This document shows, in pieces, positions 8,546 to 15,646 of a stretch of 64,000 bases of DNA. This stretch comes from an uncultured Gammaproteobacteria bacterium (lineage in GTDB: Bacteria > Pseudomonadota > Gammaproteobacteria > Arenicellales > JAANXG01). Within the stretch, counting starts at the first letter, position 1; every line of letters begins with the position of its first letter. Location of the stretch: NCBI GenBank assembly GCA_947259175.1, contig CAMYKW010000009.1:1-64000 (forward strand), written 5' to 3'. A program made the position numbers and the translations under genes. Below the pieces are notes generated by a model. That model was not told the DNA's origin and searched no databases. It saw only the letters and a program-made list of their open reading frames with translations.

Positions 8546-9292
8546 ATGGAATACCCGCACACTGGGCACTCGTTTTGGTTCCTGGTTCTAATCGCCCTGG
8601 CCGCGGCCCTCTATTCATCGGTGGGGCAAGGCGGAGGCTCGGGTTATCTGGCGGTGATGGCGTTGTACGGAGTCGCCCCCGCGCACATGAAACCGGCGGC
8701 GCTGGTGATGAACGTGTTCGTCACGTCGATCGTGTGGTACCGGTATTACGCCGGCGGAGAATTCAACTGGCGGTTCTTCTGGCCGTTCGCGGTGACCTCG
8801 ATCCCCATGGCGTTCGTCGGAGGCGCATTGACGCTGCACGCCGCGGCATATCGCGTGATTGTCGCCCTGGCGCTGATGGTGGCGGCGATACGCATCTTGT
8901 GGCGGCCGGTGCACGCGGGTCGCATACGACAGCCCGGCTGGTTCCTCATCGCCGTGATCGGTGGCGTGTTGGGGCTGGTGAGTGGGATTACCGGCGTCGG
9001 CGGCGGTATATTCCTGAGCCCCTTGTTGTTGCTGCTCGGCTGGTGCTCGCTGCGCGAGACATTCGCCCTGTCGTCGGGTTTTATCTGGGTCAATTCGGTC
9101 GCCGGTATCTCCGGCTACGCGGTTGCCGCGAACCCGTGGCCTCCGGATTTGCCTTGGCTGGTGGCCGCGGCCTTGGCCGGTACCGTCGTGGGTGTGAAAA
9201 TTCTCGCCGGACGTGGGACGCCGCAGACTCTGCAGCGTATTCTCGGCGTGGTGTTGATGCTTGCCGCGTTGCGTATGCTGATCGCCATATAA
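8546..9292 (+). CDS. TauE/SafE-family sulfite/sulfonate exporter-like protein
   Basis: A 248-aa integral membrane protein with about eight hydrophobic segments in two related halves. Each half carries a glycine-rich signature: GQGGGSGYLAVMALYG near the N terminus and GVGGGIFLSPLLLLLG in the second half. This is typical of the TauE/SafE (DUF81) family, which exports sulfite, sulfoacetate and related small anions. There is no clear Shine-Dalgarno before the ATG at 8546. The Nudix gene follows 2 nt after the stop. Sulfur-anion transport is known only for part of the family; no sulfur genes lie nearby. Confidence 0.85.
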   Translation: MEYPHTGHSFWFLVLIALAAALYSSVGQGGGSGYLAVMALYGVAPAHMKPAALVMNVFVTSIVWYRYYAGGEFNWRFFWPFAVTSIPMAFVGGALTLHAAAYRVIVALALMVAAIRILWRPVHAGRIRQPGWFLIAVIGGVLGLVSGITGVGGGIFLSPLLLLLGWCSLRETFALSSGFIWVNSVAGISGYAVAANPWPPDLPWLVAAALAGTVVGVKILAGRGTPQTLQRILGVVLMLAALRMLIAI

Positions 9293-9294
9293 CG

Positions 9295-9903
9295 ATGCAA
9301 GGGTGTTTGAATCTGCCGATTATTCGACAACGATTGGCCGCTTATTCGGCGCAACGGTTGGCGGTGGGTGGGGACCGGCGCGCCGCCGTGGCGATGCTGC
9401 TGCGGCAGGCCGATGCATACGCGGAGTTGTTGTTGATCGAACGCGCCCGGCGCCGCGGGGATCCCTGGTCCGGGCAGATGGCGTTCCCCGGCGGCATGGT
9501 GGAGTCGTCGGATCGCGATGCACGGGCGGCAGCGGAGCGCGAGACCTGTGAAGAAATCGGCGTGGATCTCACCGCCCATGACTACGTGGGCCGCCTCGAC
9601 GACATGCAGGGCCGACATCGGGGGCATCCCAGCGGCATTATCGTATCCGCCTATGTATATATGACAGAACCGGACTTTATCCCGCGGCTCAACCACGAAG
9701 TGCGCGATGTGCTCTGGGTGCCGTTGACGGTATTTCAGGAACACGGGCGCGTGGTCGAGGTGCGGCATCCGGCTGCGCCGGAAGAAGTTTTCCCCGGCAT
9801 CCGGGTATCGGAGAATGACGATCAAATCGTGTGGGGCCTGACGCGCCGTTTTCTGGAAAGGTTTTTCCGTCTCCTCGACGCTGATTTCATTGCGTTGGAT
9901 TAA
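9295..9903 (+). CDS. Nudix hydrolase, CoA-pyrophosphatase (NudL) type
   Basis: A 202-aa protein likely to split CoA or a related nucleotide diphosphate. The segment SGQMAFPGG followed by an acidic stretch and RETCEEIGV is the arrangement of the CoA-diphosphatase branch, in which an AGQxAFPGG motif precedes a modified Nudix box. The arginine-glutamate and the EE pair that bind metal are present. The ATG at 9295 follows the TauE-like stop by 2 nt, so the two are probably translated from one message. The open frame runs far upstream of this start, but only antisense or out-of-frame sequence of the neighbour is found there. Confidence 0.82.
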   Translation: MQGCLNLPIIRQRLAAYSAQRLAVGGDRRAAVAMLLRQADAYAELLLIERARRRGDPWSGQMAFPGGMVESSDRDARAAAERETCEEIGVDLTAHDYVGRLDDMQGRHRGHPSGIIVSAYVYMTEPDFIPRLNHEVRDVLWVPLTVFQEHGRVVEVRHPAAPEEVFPGIRVSENDDQIVWGLTRRFLERFFRLLDADFIALD

Positions 9904-9998
9904 TTGCAGCCATCGGCTTTGGCCGCGCACGGCGACGGTCACGGCATATGGTAAGATGCAAACGATTTCTCGTATACAGAATTAAAATGGAGGCATTC

Positions 9999-10595
9999 AT
10001 GGCGCGCACGCTATCGACCATGCTGGAGCTGGGGACGACGGCTCCGGATTTTCGCTTGCACAATAGCAACCCGTCCTTTGGCGGCGAGACGGTTTCCTTA
10101 TCAGACTTTGCCGACGCCAAGGCGCTACTGGTTGCCTTCATCTGCAATCACTGCCCCTACGTCATCCACATACGCGATAAATTCGTCAGATTTGCCAAGG
10201 AGTACCAGGCGAAAGGATTGGCCGTGGTCGCGATCAGCGCCAACGATATATCCACCCATCCCGCGGACGGTCCCGGGAAGATGACCGACACCGCTAGACA
10301 GAGCGGATTTACGTTCCCGTATCTGTTCGACGAGACACAAGGTGTGGCGCAGGCCTACCAGGCGGCGTGCACGCCGGATTTCTTTTTATTCGATGCCGAG
10401 CGAAAACTTTATTATCGCGGACAATTCGATAAGTCACGTCCGAAAAACAATGAGCCTGTCAATGGAGAGGATCTTCGCGCCGCGGCGGATGCGGCGCTCG
10501 CCGGAGCAAGCGCTCCGTCGGAGCAGATTCCGAGCATGGGCTGCAATATCAAGTGGAAGTCCGGCAACGAACCGGTATACGCGGTCAGCGGTTGA
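9999..10595 (+). CDS. Thioredoxin-like AhpC/TSA-family protein
   Basis: A 198-aa thioredoxin-fold protein of the group with the active-site segment CNHCPYV, a C-x-x-C motif at about residues 48-51, after a typical N-terminal GTTAPDFRL segment. The later stretch ending CTPDFFLFD contains the cis-Pro region. It lacks a signal peptide, so a cytoplasmic redox role is inferred. The ATG at 9999 is preferred over the in-frame ATG at 9987 because GGAGG lies 5 nt before it. It stands alone between the Nudix and antiporter genes. Confidence 0.88.
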   Translation: MARTLSTMLELGTTAPDFRLHNSNPSFGGETVSLSDFADAKALLVAFICNHCPYVIHIRDKFVRFAKEYQAKGLAVVAISANDISTHPADGPGKMTDTARQSGFTFPYLFDETQGVAQAYQAACTPDFFLFDAERKLYYRGQFDKSRPKNNEPVNGEDLRAAADAALAGASAPSEQIPSMGCNIKWKSGNEPVYAVSG

Positions 10596-10703
10596 CGCGG
10601 ATCGTTCGCCGACCGCGCCGCGACTAGCCGGCGTCGTAGCCCGTTGAGGTCCCCAGGCGGGTTTCCCGCACGGGGCTGAATGCCGCCGCTCCAGAAGGAT
10701 GTC

Positions 10704-11873
10704 ATGACAGACGAATCCATAGTGTTCTCCATCTTTCTGATCTTCACCGGAGCGGCGGTGACCGCCACCATTGCGTTGTATGCACGCCAGGCGCTGCTCA
10801 TCGGTTATATCGTCCTGGGCGCCATCACCGGGCCGTGGGGGTTGGGGCTGGTCTCGGATTCTGATCTGATCCGTGATATCGCCCACATAGGAATCATATT
10901 TCTGCTGTTCCTGCTGGGTCTGAATCTCTACCCGCAAAAGCTTATTCAACTGCTGCGGGAAACCACGCTGATCACCATAGCCACGTCCGTTGCGTTTGGC
11001 GCCATCGGCGGCGTAATCGCGTATCTGTCCGGATTGAATCTTAATGACTGTATCGTGGTGGGCCTGGCATCGATGTTCTCCAGCACGATCATCGGACTCA
11101 AGCTGCTCCCGACCACGGTGTTGCATCACCGGCACATGGGAGAGGTCATCATCAGTATCCTGCTGTTGCAGGACCTGATCGCCATTGTGGTCTTGCTGGT
11201 GATGCAGGGCCTCAGCAGGGGGGACGTCCCGATTACCGATGTCGGCGCGTTGCTGCTGGCGTTGCCGGCACTGATAGCGGTCGCTTACTTGATGAAGCGC
11301 TTTGTGTTGATCAAACTGCTCAGGCGCTTCGACAAGATTCAAGAGTACGTGTTTCTGCTGGCCATCGGCTGGTGTCTGGGGATTGCGGAATTGGCCAATG
11401 CCCTGGGTCTGTCCTATGAGATCGGCGCGTTTGTCGCCGGAATTGCCGTAGCCACTAGTCCCATCGCCCGTTATATCGCGGAAAGCCTGAGACCGCTGCG
11501 GGATTTTTTCCTGGTGATGTTCTTTTTCGCCTTGGGCGCCGGTTTGGATTTTGGCGTCATCGCTGAAGTGTGGCTGCCGGCGCTGGTGCTGGCGATGGCG
11601 TTGTTGGTGCTTAAGCCGGTGGTATTCAAATACCTGCTGACCCAGGTCGCGGAAACCAATAAGTTGGCCTGGGAAACCGGATGGCGTCTGGGGCAGATGA
11701 GTGAGTTTTCGTTGTTGATTGCGTTCGTCGCGTTGGAGGCCGGGTTGATTGCCGCTGAGGCGGCGTATTTGATCCACGTCGCCACCCTGTTCACATTCGT
11801 CGGATCGTCTTACGTGATTGTGTTTCGCTTTCCAACGCCGATCGCCGTCTCCGATCAATTACGTCGCGATTAG
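10704..11873 (+). CDS. CPA2-family cation:proton antiporter (Kef-type)
   Basis: A 389-aa membrane protein with about twelve hydrophobic segments covering the Na+/H+ exchanger domain (PF00999) alone. The cytosolic TrkA-N/RCK domain found in KefB and KefC is absent. The segment ELANALGLSYEIGAFVAG is typical of the family. The ATG at 10704 is chosen over 10680 because AAGGA lies 4 nt before it. Loss of the regulatory domain suggests it does not respond to NAD or glutathione adducts as full-length Kef proteins do. Ion specificity is not readable. The 3' end abuts the left arm of the inverted repeat at 11880. Confidence 0.87.
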   Translation: MTDESIVFSIFLIFTGAAVTATIALYARQALLIGYIVLGAITGPWGLGLVSDSDLIRDIAHIGIIFLLFLLGLNLYPQKLIQLLRETTLITIATSVAFGAIGGVIAYLSGLNLNDCIVVGLASMFSSTIIGLKLLPTTVLHHRHMGEVIISILLLQDLIAIVVLLVMQGLSRGDVPITDVGALLLALPALIAVAYLMKRFVLIKLLRRFDKIQEYVFLLAIGWCLGIAELANALGLSYEIGAFVAGIAVATSPIARYIAESLRPLRDFFLVMFFFALGAGLDFGVIAEVWLPALVLAMALLVLKPVVFKYLLTQVAETNKLAWETGWRLGQMSEFSLLIAFVALEAGLIAAEAAYLIHVATLFTFVGSSYVIVFRFPTPIAVSDQLRRD

Positions 11874-11879
11874 ATTTTT

Positions 11880-11985
11880 CGCCCAGCGACTATTCTCGGT
11901 ATGACAGTTCACGAACGTTCGCCGTCTATTCGTAGCATCACCGTTGCAGTTCATTCGGGTCCATACCAGGAATAGTCGCTGGGCG
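11880..11985. repeat. Long inverted repeat, 24-bp arms, 58-bp spacer
   Basis: CGCCCAGCGACTATTC at 11880-11895 is exactly reverse-complemented at 11970-11985. The match extends to 24 bp (11880-11903 against 11962-11985) with a two-base mismatch. The left arm starts 6 nt after the antiporter stop; the right arm lies inside the 3' coding end of the Sel1-like gene. An RNA from this region could fold into a 24-bp stem. There is no T-run typical of an intrinsic terminator. Confidence 0.85.
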
Positions 11986-12234
11986 AGGGCAGGCCTGGTT
12001 GTACCAATACTCGGCCTGCGTCGGATCCACGGGCACGCCCAAGCCGTTGTCAAACATGGTGCCCAACCGAAACTGCGCATCCGCATGCCCTCGTTCGGCC
12101 AGGGGCCGCAACAGCCGCAGTGCGGCGTCATAATCGCCGGCGTCATAGGCGCTTAGCGCGTCTCCAAATCCATCGGCCAAGGCGATGTTCACCCAGACCC
12201 AGAACATTGCCAGCATGGTGATCCGCTTACTCAT
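11938..12234 (-). CDS. Small exported Sel1-repeat protein
   Basis: A 98-aa product with a signal peptide of about 20 residues ending in NIALA, then one tetratricopeptide-like hairpin (SAYDAGDYDAALRLLRPLA) and one Sel1 repeat with the pattern AQFRLGTMFDNGLGV. Such proteins mediate protein contacts in the periplasm. The ATG at 12234 is chosen because it begins the signal peptide; the frame is open 40 codons further upstream without support. A GGAGGG lies 13 nt upstream. The last dozen codons are made of the right arm of the inverted repeat, so the C terminus may have been altered. Confidence 0.7.
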   Translation of the reverse strand: MSKRITMLAMFWVWVNIALADGFGDALSAYDAGDYDAALRLLRPLAERGHADAQFRLGTMFDNGLGVPVDPTQAEYWYNQACPRPATIPGMDPNELQR

Positions 12235-12347
12235 GGTGAACGCGTTAACCCTCCTGCAGGGGTGACACCATACCGCGCCTCTACAATGAAACTCAATCAT
12301 ACCGGATGCGGTGTGCACGCACGCGCCAATTGTGGTATCCAGGGAAC

Positions 12348-13226
12348 GTGTCATCGGTATTTGTCATCGGTTGTGGTTATGTCGGCACCCGGCTGGCGCA
12401 GGACTGGCTGTCCCGTGGCGCCCGGGTGACGGCGATCGTCCGCGGCCAGGCGAGGGAAGACGCGCTGGCCAGGCTCGGGATATCGGCAGTGCCGGGGGAC
12501 CTGGCGGATATCTGGAGCCTGCGCCGTCTGGATCTCAGCGGGCAACTGGTTTACTACCTGGCGCCGCCGCCGTCCGGCGGCACCAATGACCCATGGATGC
12601 GGAATTTTGTCGCCGCCTTGGGAGCGCAGCGACTCCCGGCGCGGTGCATCCTGATCAGCACCACCGGCGTGTATGGTGATCATCAGGGCGCGTGGGTGGA
12701 CGAAAACTCACCGCTGCGCCCCGGCACCGACCGCGCGCGGCGGCGTCTCGATGCGGAGCGCGTACTCAGGACATGGGGGCGCGTGCGGCGGGTTCCGGTG
12801 GTGGTGCTGCGGGTGGCCGGTATCTACGGGCCGGACCGACTGCCCCTGGCGCGTTTGCGCTCCGGTGCGCCGGTGCTCAATGAACACGAATGCCCGTACT
12901 CGAATCGCATTCACGTCGATGATCTGGTGCAGGCGTGCGTGGCAGCCGCGGAGTATGGTGTCGCGGACGAGGTCTACAATGTGTGTGACGGCGTGCCGGG
13001 TACCATGACCGGGTATTTCAATGCCGTGGCGGACGCCTTTGATTTGCCGCGGCCCCCGGTGTTGACCATGGAGCAGGCCAGATCCGAGCTCACTGCGGGT
13101 ATGCTGTCCTATCTTTCCGAATCGCGCCGATTGCGTAATGACAAGATGGTGGCACAGCTCCGTGTGCGCCTGCGTTACCCGGACCTGGAGGCTGGGCTGG
13201 TGGGCATAAAAAAAGCGGGTAGGTAA
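12348..13226 (+). CDS. NAD-dependent epimerase/dehydratase-like SDR protein
   Basis: A 292-aa extended short-chain dehydrogenase/reductase-like protein. The N terminus carries the nucleotide-binding strand and loop VIGCGYVGTRLAQ, and STTGVYGDHQG follows near residue 105. The length and pattern match the YeeZ-like group of unknown substrate. The catalytic Tyr-x-x-x-Lys is not obvious, so activity may be lost or altered. The GTG start at 12348 is chosen because AGGGA precedes it and the Rossmann strand follows directly; an ATG at 12306 is possible. The last codons lie within the terminator at 13212-13240. Confidence 0.8.
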   Translation: MSSVFVIGCGYVGTRLAQDWLSRGARVTAIVRGQAREDALARLGISAVPGDLADIWSLRRLDLSGQLVYYLAPPPSGGTNDPWMRNFVAALGAQRLPARCILISTTGVYGDHQGAWVDENSPLRPGTDRARRRLDAERVLRTWGRVRRVPVVVLRVAGIYGPDRLPLARLRSGAPVLNEHECPYSNRIHVDDLVQACVAAAEYGVADEVYNVCDGVPGTMTGYFNAVADAFDLPRPPVLTMEQARSELTAGMLSYLSESRRLRNDKMVAQLRVRLRYPDLEAGLVGIKKAGR

Positions 13227-13240
13227 TACCTACCCGCTTT
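13212..13240. terminator. Bidirectional intrinsic terminator
   Basis: AAAGCGGGTAGG pairs perfectly with CCTACCCGCTTT around the loop TAATA. An A-run precedes the stem (13208-13214), so a U-run follows it on minus-strand transcripts; on the plus strand the tract is a shorter TTT-C-T. It separates the convergent SDR and repeat-protein genes. The TAA stop of the SDR gene is inside the hairpin. Confidence 0.85.
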
Positions 13241-13266
13241 CTGGTACTGCGATCGGCCGTGCAGCT

Positions 13267-13956
13267 TTACTTCTTGGCTTCGGCTTCGGCGGCGGCCGGT
13301 TGGGTGGTCTGGGCCGCGGCGCCCGTCCACGTGGAGGGGTCAAACCAGTTGTAACCCCCGGCGCCGGCAGCGGAGACGTCCATGCCCGGGATGGCATAGG
13401 CAGCCGGATTCATCCACTGCATGTAGGTCATCGGGTTCATGAACGCCGCATAGTTGGCGGGGTTCATCGGCTGCATATACTGGGAGACATCCATCATGTG
13501 CATGTATGCGGCGGGGTTCATCCAGTAGGCGTAGTTGGACGGATTCATGAATGCGCCGTAGGAGGCCGGATTCATCCACGCCATCCAGTTGCTGGGATTC
13601 ATGAACTGCATGTAGAACTGCGGGGTCATGAACTGCGCATAGGTCGCCGGATTGGTAAACGCACGGTGCGCCTGGGCGTGGGTGGCCGGATCAAAGAACA
13701 TCGCCCAACCGGCCGGATGCGCGGGATTGAACTGCATCGTGGTGCCCGCTGTGGCGGTGCCCCAAGTCGACGGGTCAAACCAGTTGATGGTGCCGCCTTC
13801 ACCTTGACCGGTGAAACCGCTGGTCCAGGTGTTGGGATCGAACCAATTGGGGATCGCTGCGGACTGTTCAGTCTGCGCGGCCTGCTCGGCGGCCTGCACC
13901 GGCGTGAGGCTGAGGCCCAACGCGATGATCGCCGCGGTGATGATGGATTTAAACAT
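13267..13956 (-). CDS. Exported protein of tandem Met-Asn-Pro-x-x-Tyr repeats
   Basis: A 229-aa protein of no family I recognise. A signal peptide of about 22 residues (ending PVQA) precedes two NWFDPxTW motifs at about residues 37-44 and 58-65. Residues 100-190 then consist of about ten 9-residue units of the form [MF]-[ND]-P-x-x-[YW]-x-x-[FW], and a third NWFDPSTW lies at 203-210. The tail is Ala-, Gln- and Glu-rich. The composition is extreme in Met, Asn, Pro, Tyr, Phe and Trp. Cys is absent. The ATG at 13956 has GGAGG 9 nt upstream; an upstream ATG at 13992 would add 12 residues before the signal peptide. A structural or surface-binding role is possible, but function is unknown. Confidence 0.88.
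   Translation of the reverse strand: MFKSIITAAIIALGLSLTPVQAAEQAAQTEQSAAIPNWFDPNTWTSGFTGQGEGGTINWFDPSTWGTATAGTTMQFNPAHPAGWAMFFDPATHAQAHRAFTNPATYAQFMTPQFYMQFMNPSNWMAWMNPASYGAFMNPSNYAYWMNPAAYMHMMDVSQYMQPMNPANYAAFMNPMTYMQWMNPAAYAIPGMDVSAAGAGGYNWFDPSTWTGAAAQTTQPAAAEAEAKK
13387..13659 (-). repeat. 27-bp coding tandem repeats (nonapeptide array)
   Basis: The DNA encoding residues 100-190 of the repeat protein is periodic at 27 bp, with TTCAT, the complement of ATGAA, recurring once per unit. Codon choice varies between units, so the array is old or under protein-level selection rather than a fresh slippage product. Confidence 0.75.
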
Positions 13957-14094
13957 TGGTGGAATTCCTCCGATAAATTTGAATGCCTTCAAACATTAAA
14001 AATATTAATATATAAGGAACATCTAATATATCATGATCGCGGCCAAATACCACCCTGTTTGCCGGGACAAAAGAGATACGCCGCCTGTCCTGGC

Positions 14095-14122
14095 TTGCCC
14101 TTTGGCCATAAACTGGTACTAT
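14095..14122 (+). promoter_or_regulatory. Candidate sigma70-type promoter of the 168-aa exported protein
   Basis: TTGCCC (14095-14100) and TACTAT (14117-14122) are separated by 16 nt and lie 38 nt before the TTG start at 14160. The region between this and the divergent repeat-protein gene is markedly AT-rich (13990-14030), suiting a divergent promoter zone. Confidence 0.4.
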
Positions 14123-14159
14123 CCCATTAGAGGTAGACAACAACCACGAGGGCGAGATC

Positions 14160-14666
14160 TTGGACAAAAAGATGTGGTGGGGGACGGGCTCGTTGGCGGC
14201 CCTTGGGGCTCTGACCTTTGTGCTAAACGGCAACCCCGCGGCCGCGCCGGAGGCATCACCGCAACAATTAGCGGCCACGCAGCCGGCCGCGGTGTTGGCC
14301 ACACCGGCCACCGCCGATCCCGCGCCGGCGCCGGAAAAAGCCGTCGCGACGGTTGACGCCGAGGTGGGTGCGAAGCCAGACACGCAAACCCGGCCGCCGG
14401 CGAATCCGCAGACCACGCGCGTCGATCCCGGGGCGCGAAACCTGCTGCCGACGCAATCAGCGGAAAATTTCAAACGCGCTCAGGCCTTGCGCTCCGCCGA
14501 TGACGCCGCGAGCCGGCCCGTAGGACCCGCGGAAGCCTGCGTGACGCAGGTCAAGGCGGTGTTTTGTCCGATTATCGGTAACATACCGTTTATTCGCGAT
14601 GTCGCCGGCCAGGTGGCGATGTGGGGAAATTTCGACTGTCCCACCGGTATGACGCCCAAGATTTGA
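14160..14666 (+). CDS. Small Ala/Pro-rich exported or anchored protein
   Basis: A 168-aa product of unknown function. A short charged N terminus and hydrophobic segment (about residues 5-22) look like a signal anchor. An Ala/Pro/Thr-rich linker follows to about residue 100, then a small C-terminal domain with three cysteines (EACVTQVKAVFC and NFDC). The start is TTG with GAGGG 7 nt upstream; ATG at 14172 is the alternative but has no ribosome binding site. It is divergent from the repeat-protein gene, and both products are exported, so a shared function is conceivable but unproven. Confidence 0.7.
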   Translation: MDKKMWWGTGSLAALGALTFVLNGNPAAAPEASPQQLAATQPAAVLATPATADPAPAPEKAVATVDAEVGAKPDTQTRPPANPQTTRVDPGARNLLPTQSAENFKRAQALRSADDAASRPVGPAEACVTQVKAVFCPIIGNIPFIRDVAGQVAMWGNFDCPTGMTPKI

Positions 14667-14691
14667 GCTGCGGACAAGATTGGAGCTGCGG
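14658..14691 (+). repeat. Two-copy 18-bp direct repeat over a stop codon
   Basis: AAGATTTGAGCTGCGG (14658-14673) recurs at 14676-14691 with one change (AAGATTGGAGCTGCGG). The first copy contains the TGA stop of the upstream gene. It is probably a small slippage duplication. Confidence 0.7.
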
Positions 14692-14704
14692 GTTCCCCGC
14701 GTCG

Positions 14705-15235
14705 TTAATCGGATTCCTTAACTAGTTTCTGTATCCGATTGATAATGTCTGGACTATCCCATTCCATGGCGCCGTGCATGATATAGACGACGCGTCCCTG
14801 CTTGTCCAACACGAACGTCGCCGGCAGCGCCTTTAACGGCCACAGGCGTGACGAGTCCATATGTTCGTCCAATAACACGGTAAAAGTCGGCCGCGGTGAC
14901 AGCGACAACAAGAAGCTGGAAATTGCCCGTTCATTCTCATTGACGGCAACGGCGAGCATTTCGAAGTCCTCGTCCTTGAGCCGGTCCCATGCGCGCTGTA
15001 GCGACGGCATCTCCGCGCGGCAGGGGGGGCACCAGGTGGCCCAGAAATTTATCAGTACGACCTTGCCGCGAAGCCCGTAAAGGCGGTGCAGCCGGCCCTC
15101 CAGATCGGTAAGTGAGAAATCCGGCGCCAGCGGCCGACGCTCGAGCTGCTTCAGGGAATACGCCGCATTGGCGGGTATCAGCACAAACATCAAACCGAGA
15201 ATGATGCTGTGCCAGATTGTGAATTTCCGATTCAT
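14705..15235 (-). CDS. TlpA-type periplasmic thioredoxin
   Basis: A 176-aa membrane-anchored or exported thiol-disulfide oxidoreductase. The N-terminal hydrophobic segment (about residues 8-25) is followed by APDFSLTDLEG and the active-site segment INFWATWCPPCRAEMPSLQ, with the C-x-x-C at about residues 70-73. The cis-proline segment KALPATFV and the usual C-terminal helix are present. Its probable role is reducing periplasmic protein or haem-binding thiols. No cytochrome maturation genes lie nearby. The gene is convergent with the 168-aa exported protein and followed upstream by a long non-coding gap. Confidence 0.9.
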   Translation of the reverse strand: MNRKFTIWHSIILGLMFVLIPANAAYSLKQLERRPLAPDFSLTDLEGRLHRLYGLRGKVVLINFWATWCPPCRAEMPSLQRAWDRLKDEDFEMLAVAVNENERAISSFLLSLSPRPTFTVLLDEHMDSSRLWPLKALPATFVLDKQGRVVYIMHGAMEWDSPDIINRIQKLVKESD

Positions 15236-15646
15236 CCACGCCAGTCCACGGTTTCAGGCTGCAAGCGTGTATATTCGCTTCGCAGCGCAGTACATCGCAC
15301 TTTCGCGGTGTTAGTCATGTTGAGTAGAGTCCGGACGGTCTAAGCAATGTTGTTGTGAATCATATCGCAAACTCGACGCTCATCGGCGTACAGTGACTCT
15401 CAGAATACACCTTAAAACACGACATGAGTATCGATTGTGACACTTGTCAACAATATTTCAATAAATCAACCGTCAATACCGGGTGTCCCGCTGCATACCC
15501 CGTTGCTCCCCAGTGAAGCGCACCCTGTAGATTCCGCCGATCACGGCATCAAAAGCACTTATGTACGACACGTCCAAGGGATATACAATCCCCATCAAAT
15601 CCCATAGCAAACGCGATGTGACGATCGCACTTCATCCTTCTTGTAA
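15236..15646. other. AT-rich gene-free spacer
   Basis: About 410 nt between two divergent genes. It is AT-rich around 15340-15480 compared with the genes, consistent with promoters for both, but I found no promoter with convincing -35 and -10 spacing and no ORF with coding character. Confidence 0.5.

Noticed and set aside
10434-11858. 474-codon minus-strand frame opposite the antiporter
   Set aside because: It is a long Gln/Arg/His-rich shadow of the antiporter gene, a usual effect of codon bias. No domain is recognised.
11859-12146. 95-codon minus-strand frame overlapping the Sel1 gene
   Set aside because: The Sel1 frame has a signal peptide and repeat motif; this second frame has neither.
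13387-13659. 27-bp periodic repeats that look like a CRISPR array
   Set aside because: There are no unique spacers of constant length; the period codes for the nonapeptide repeats in one long frame.
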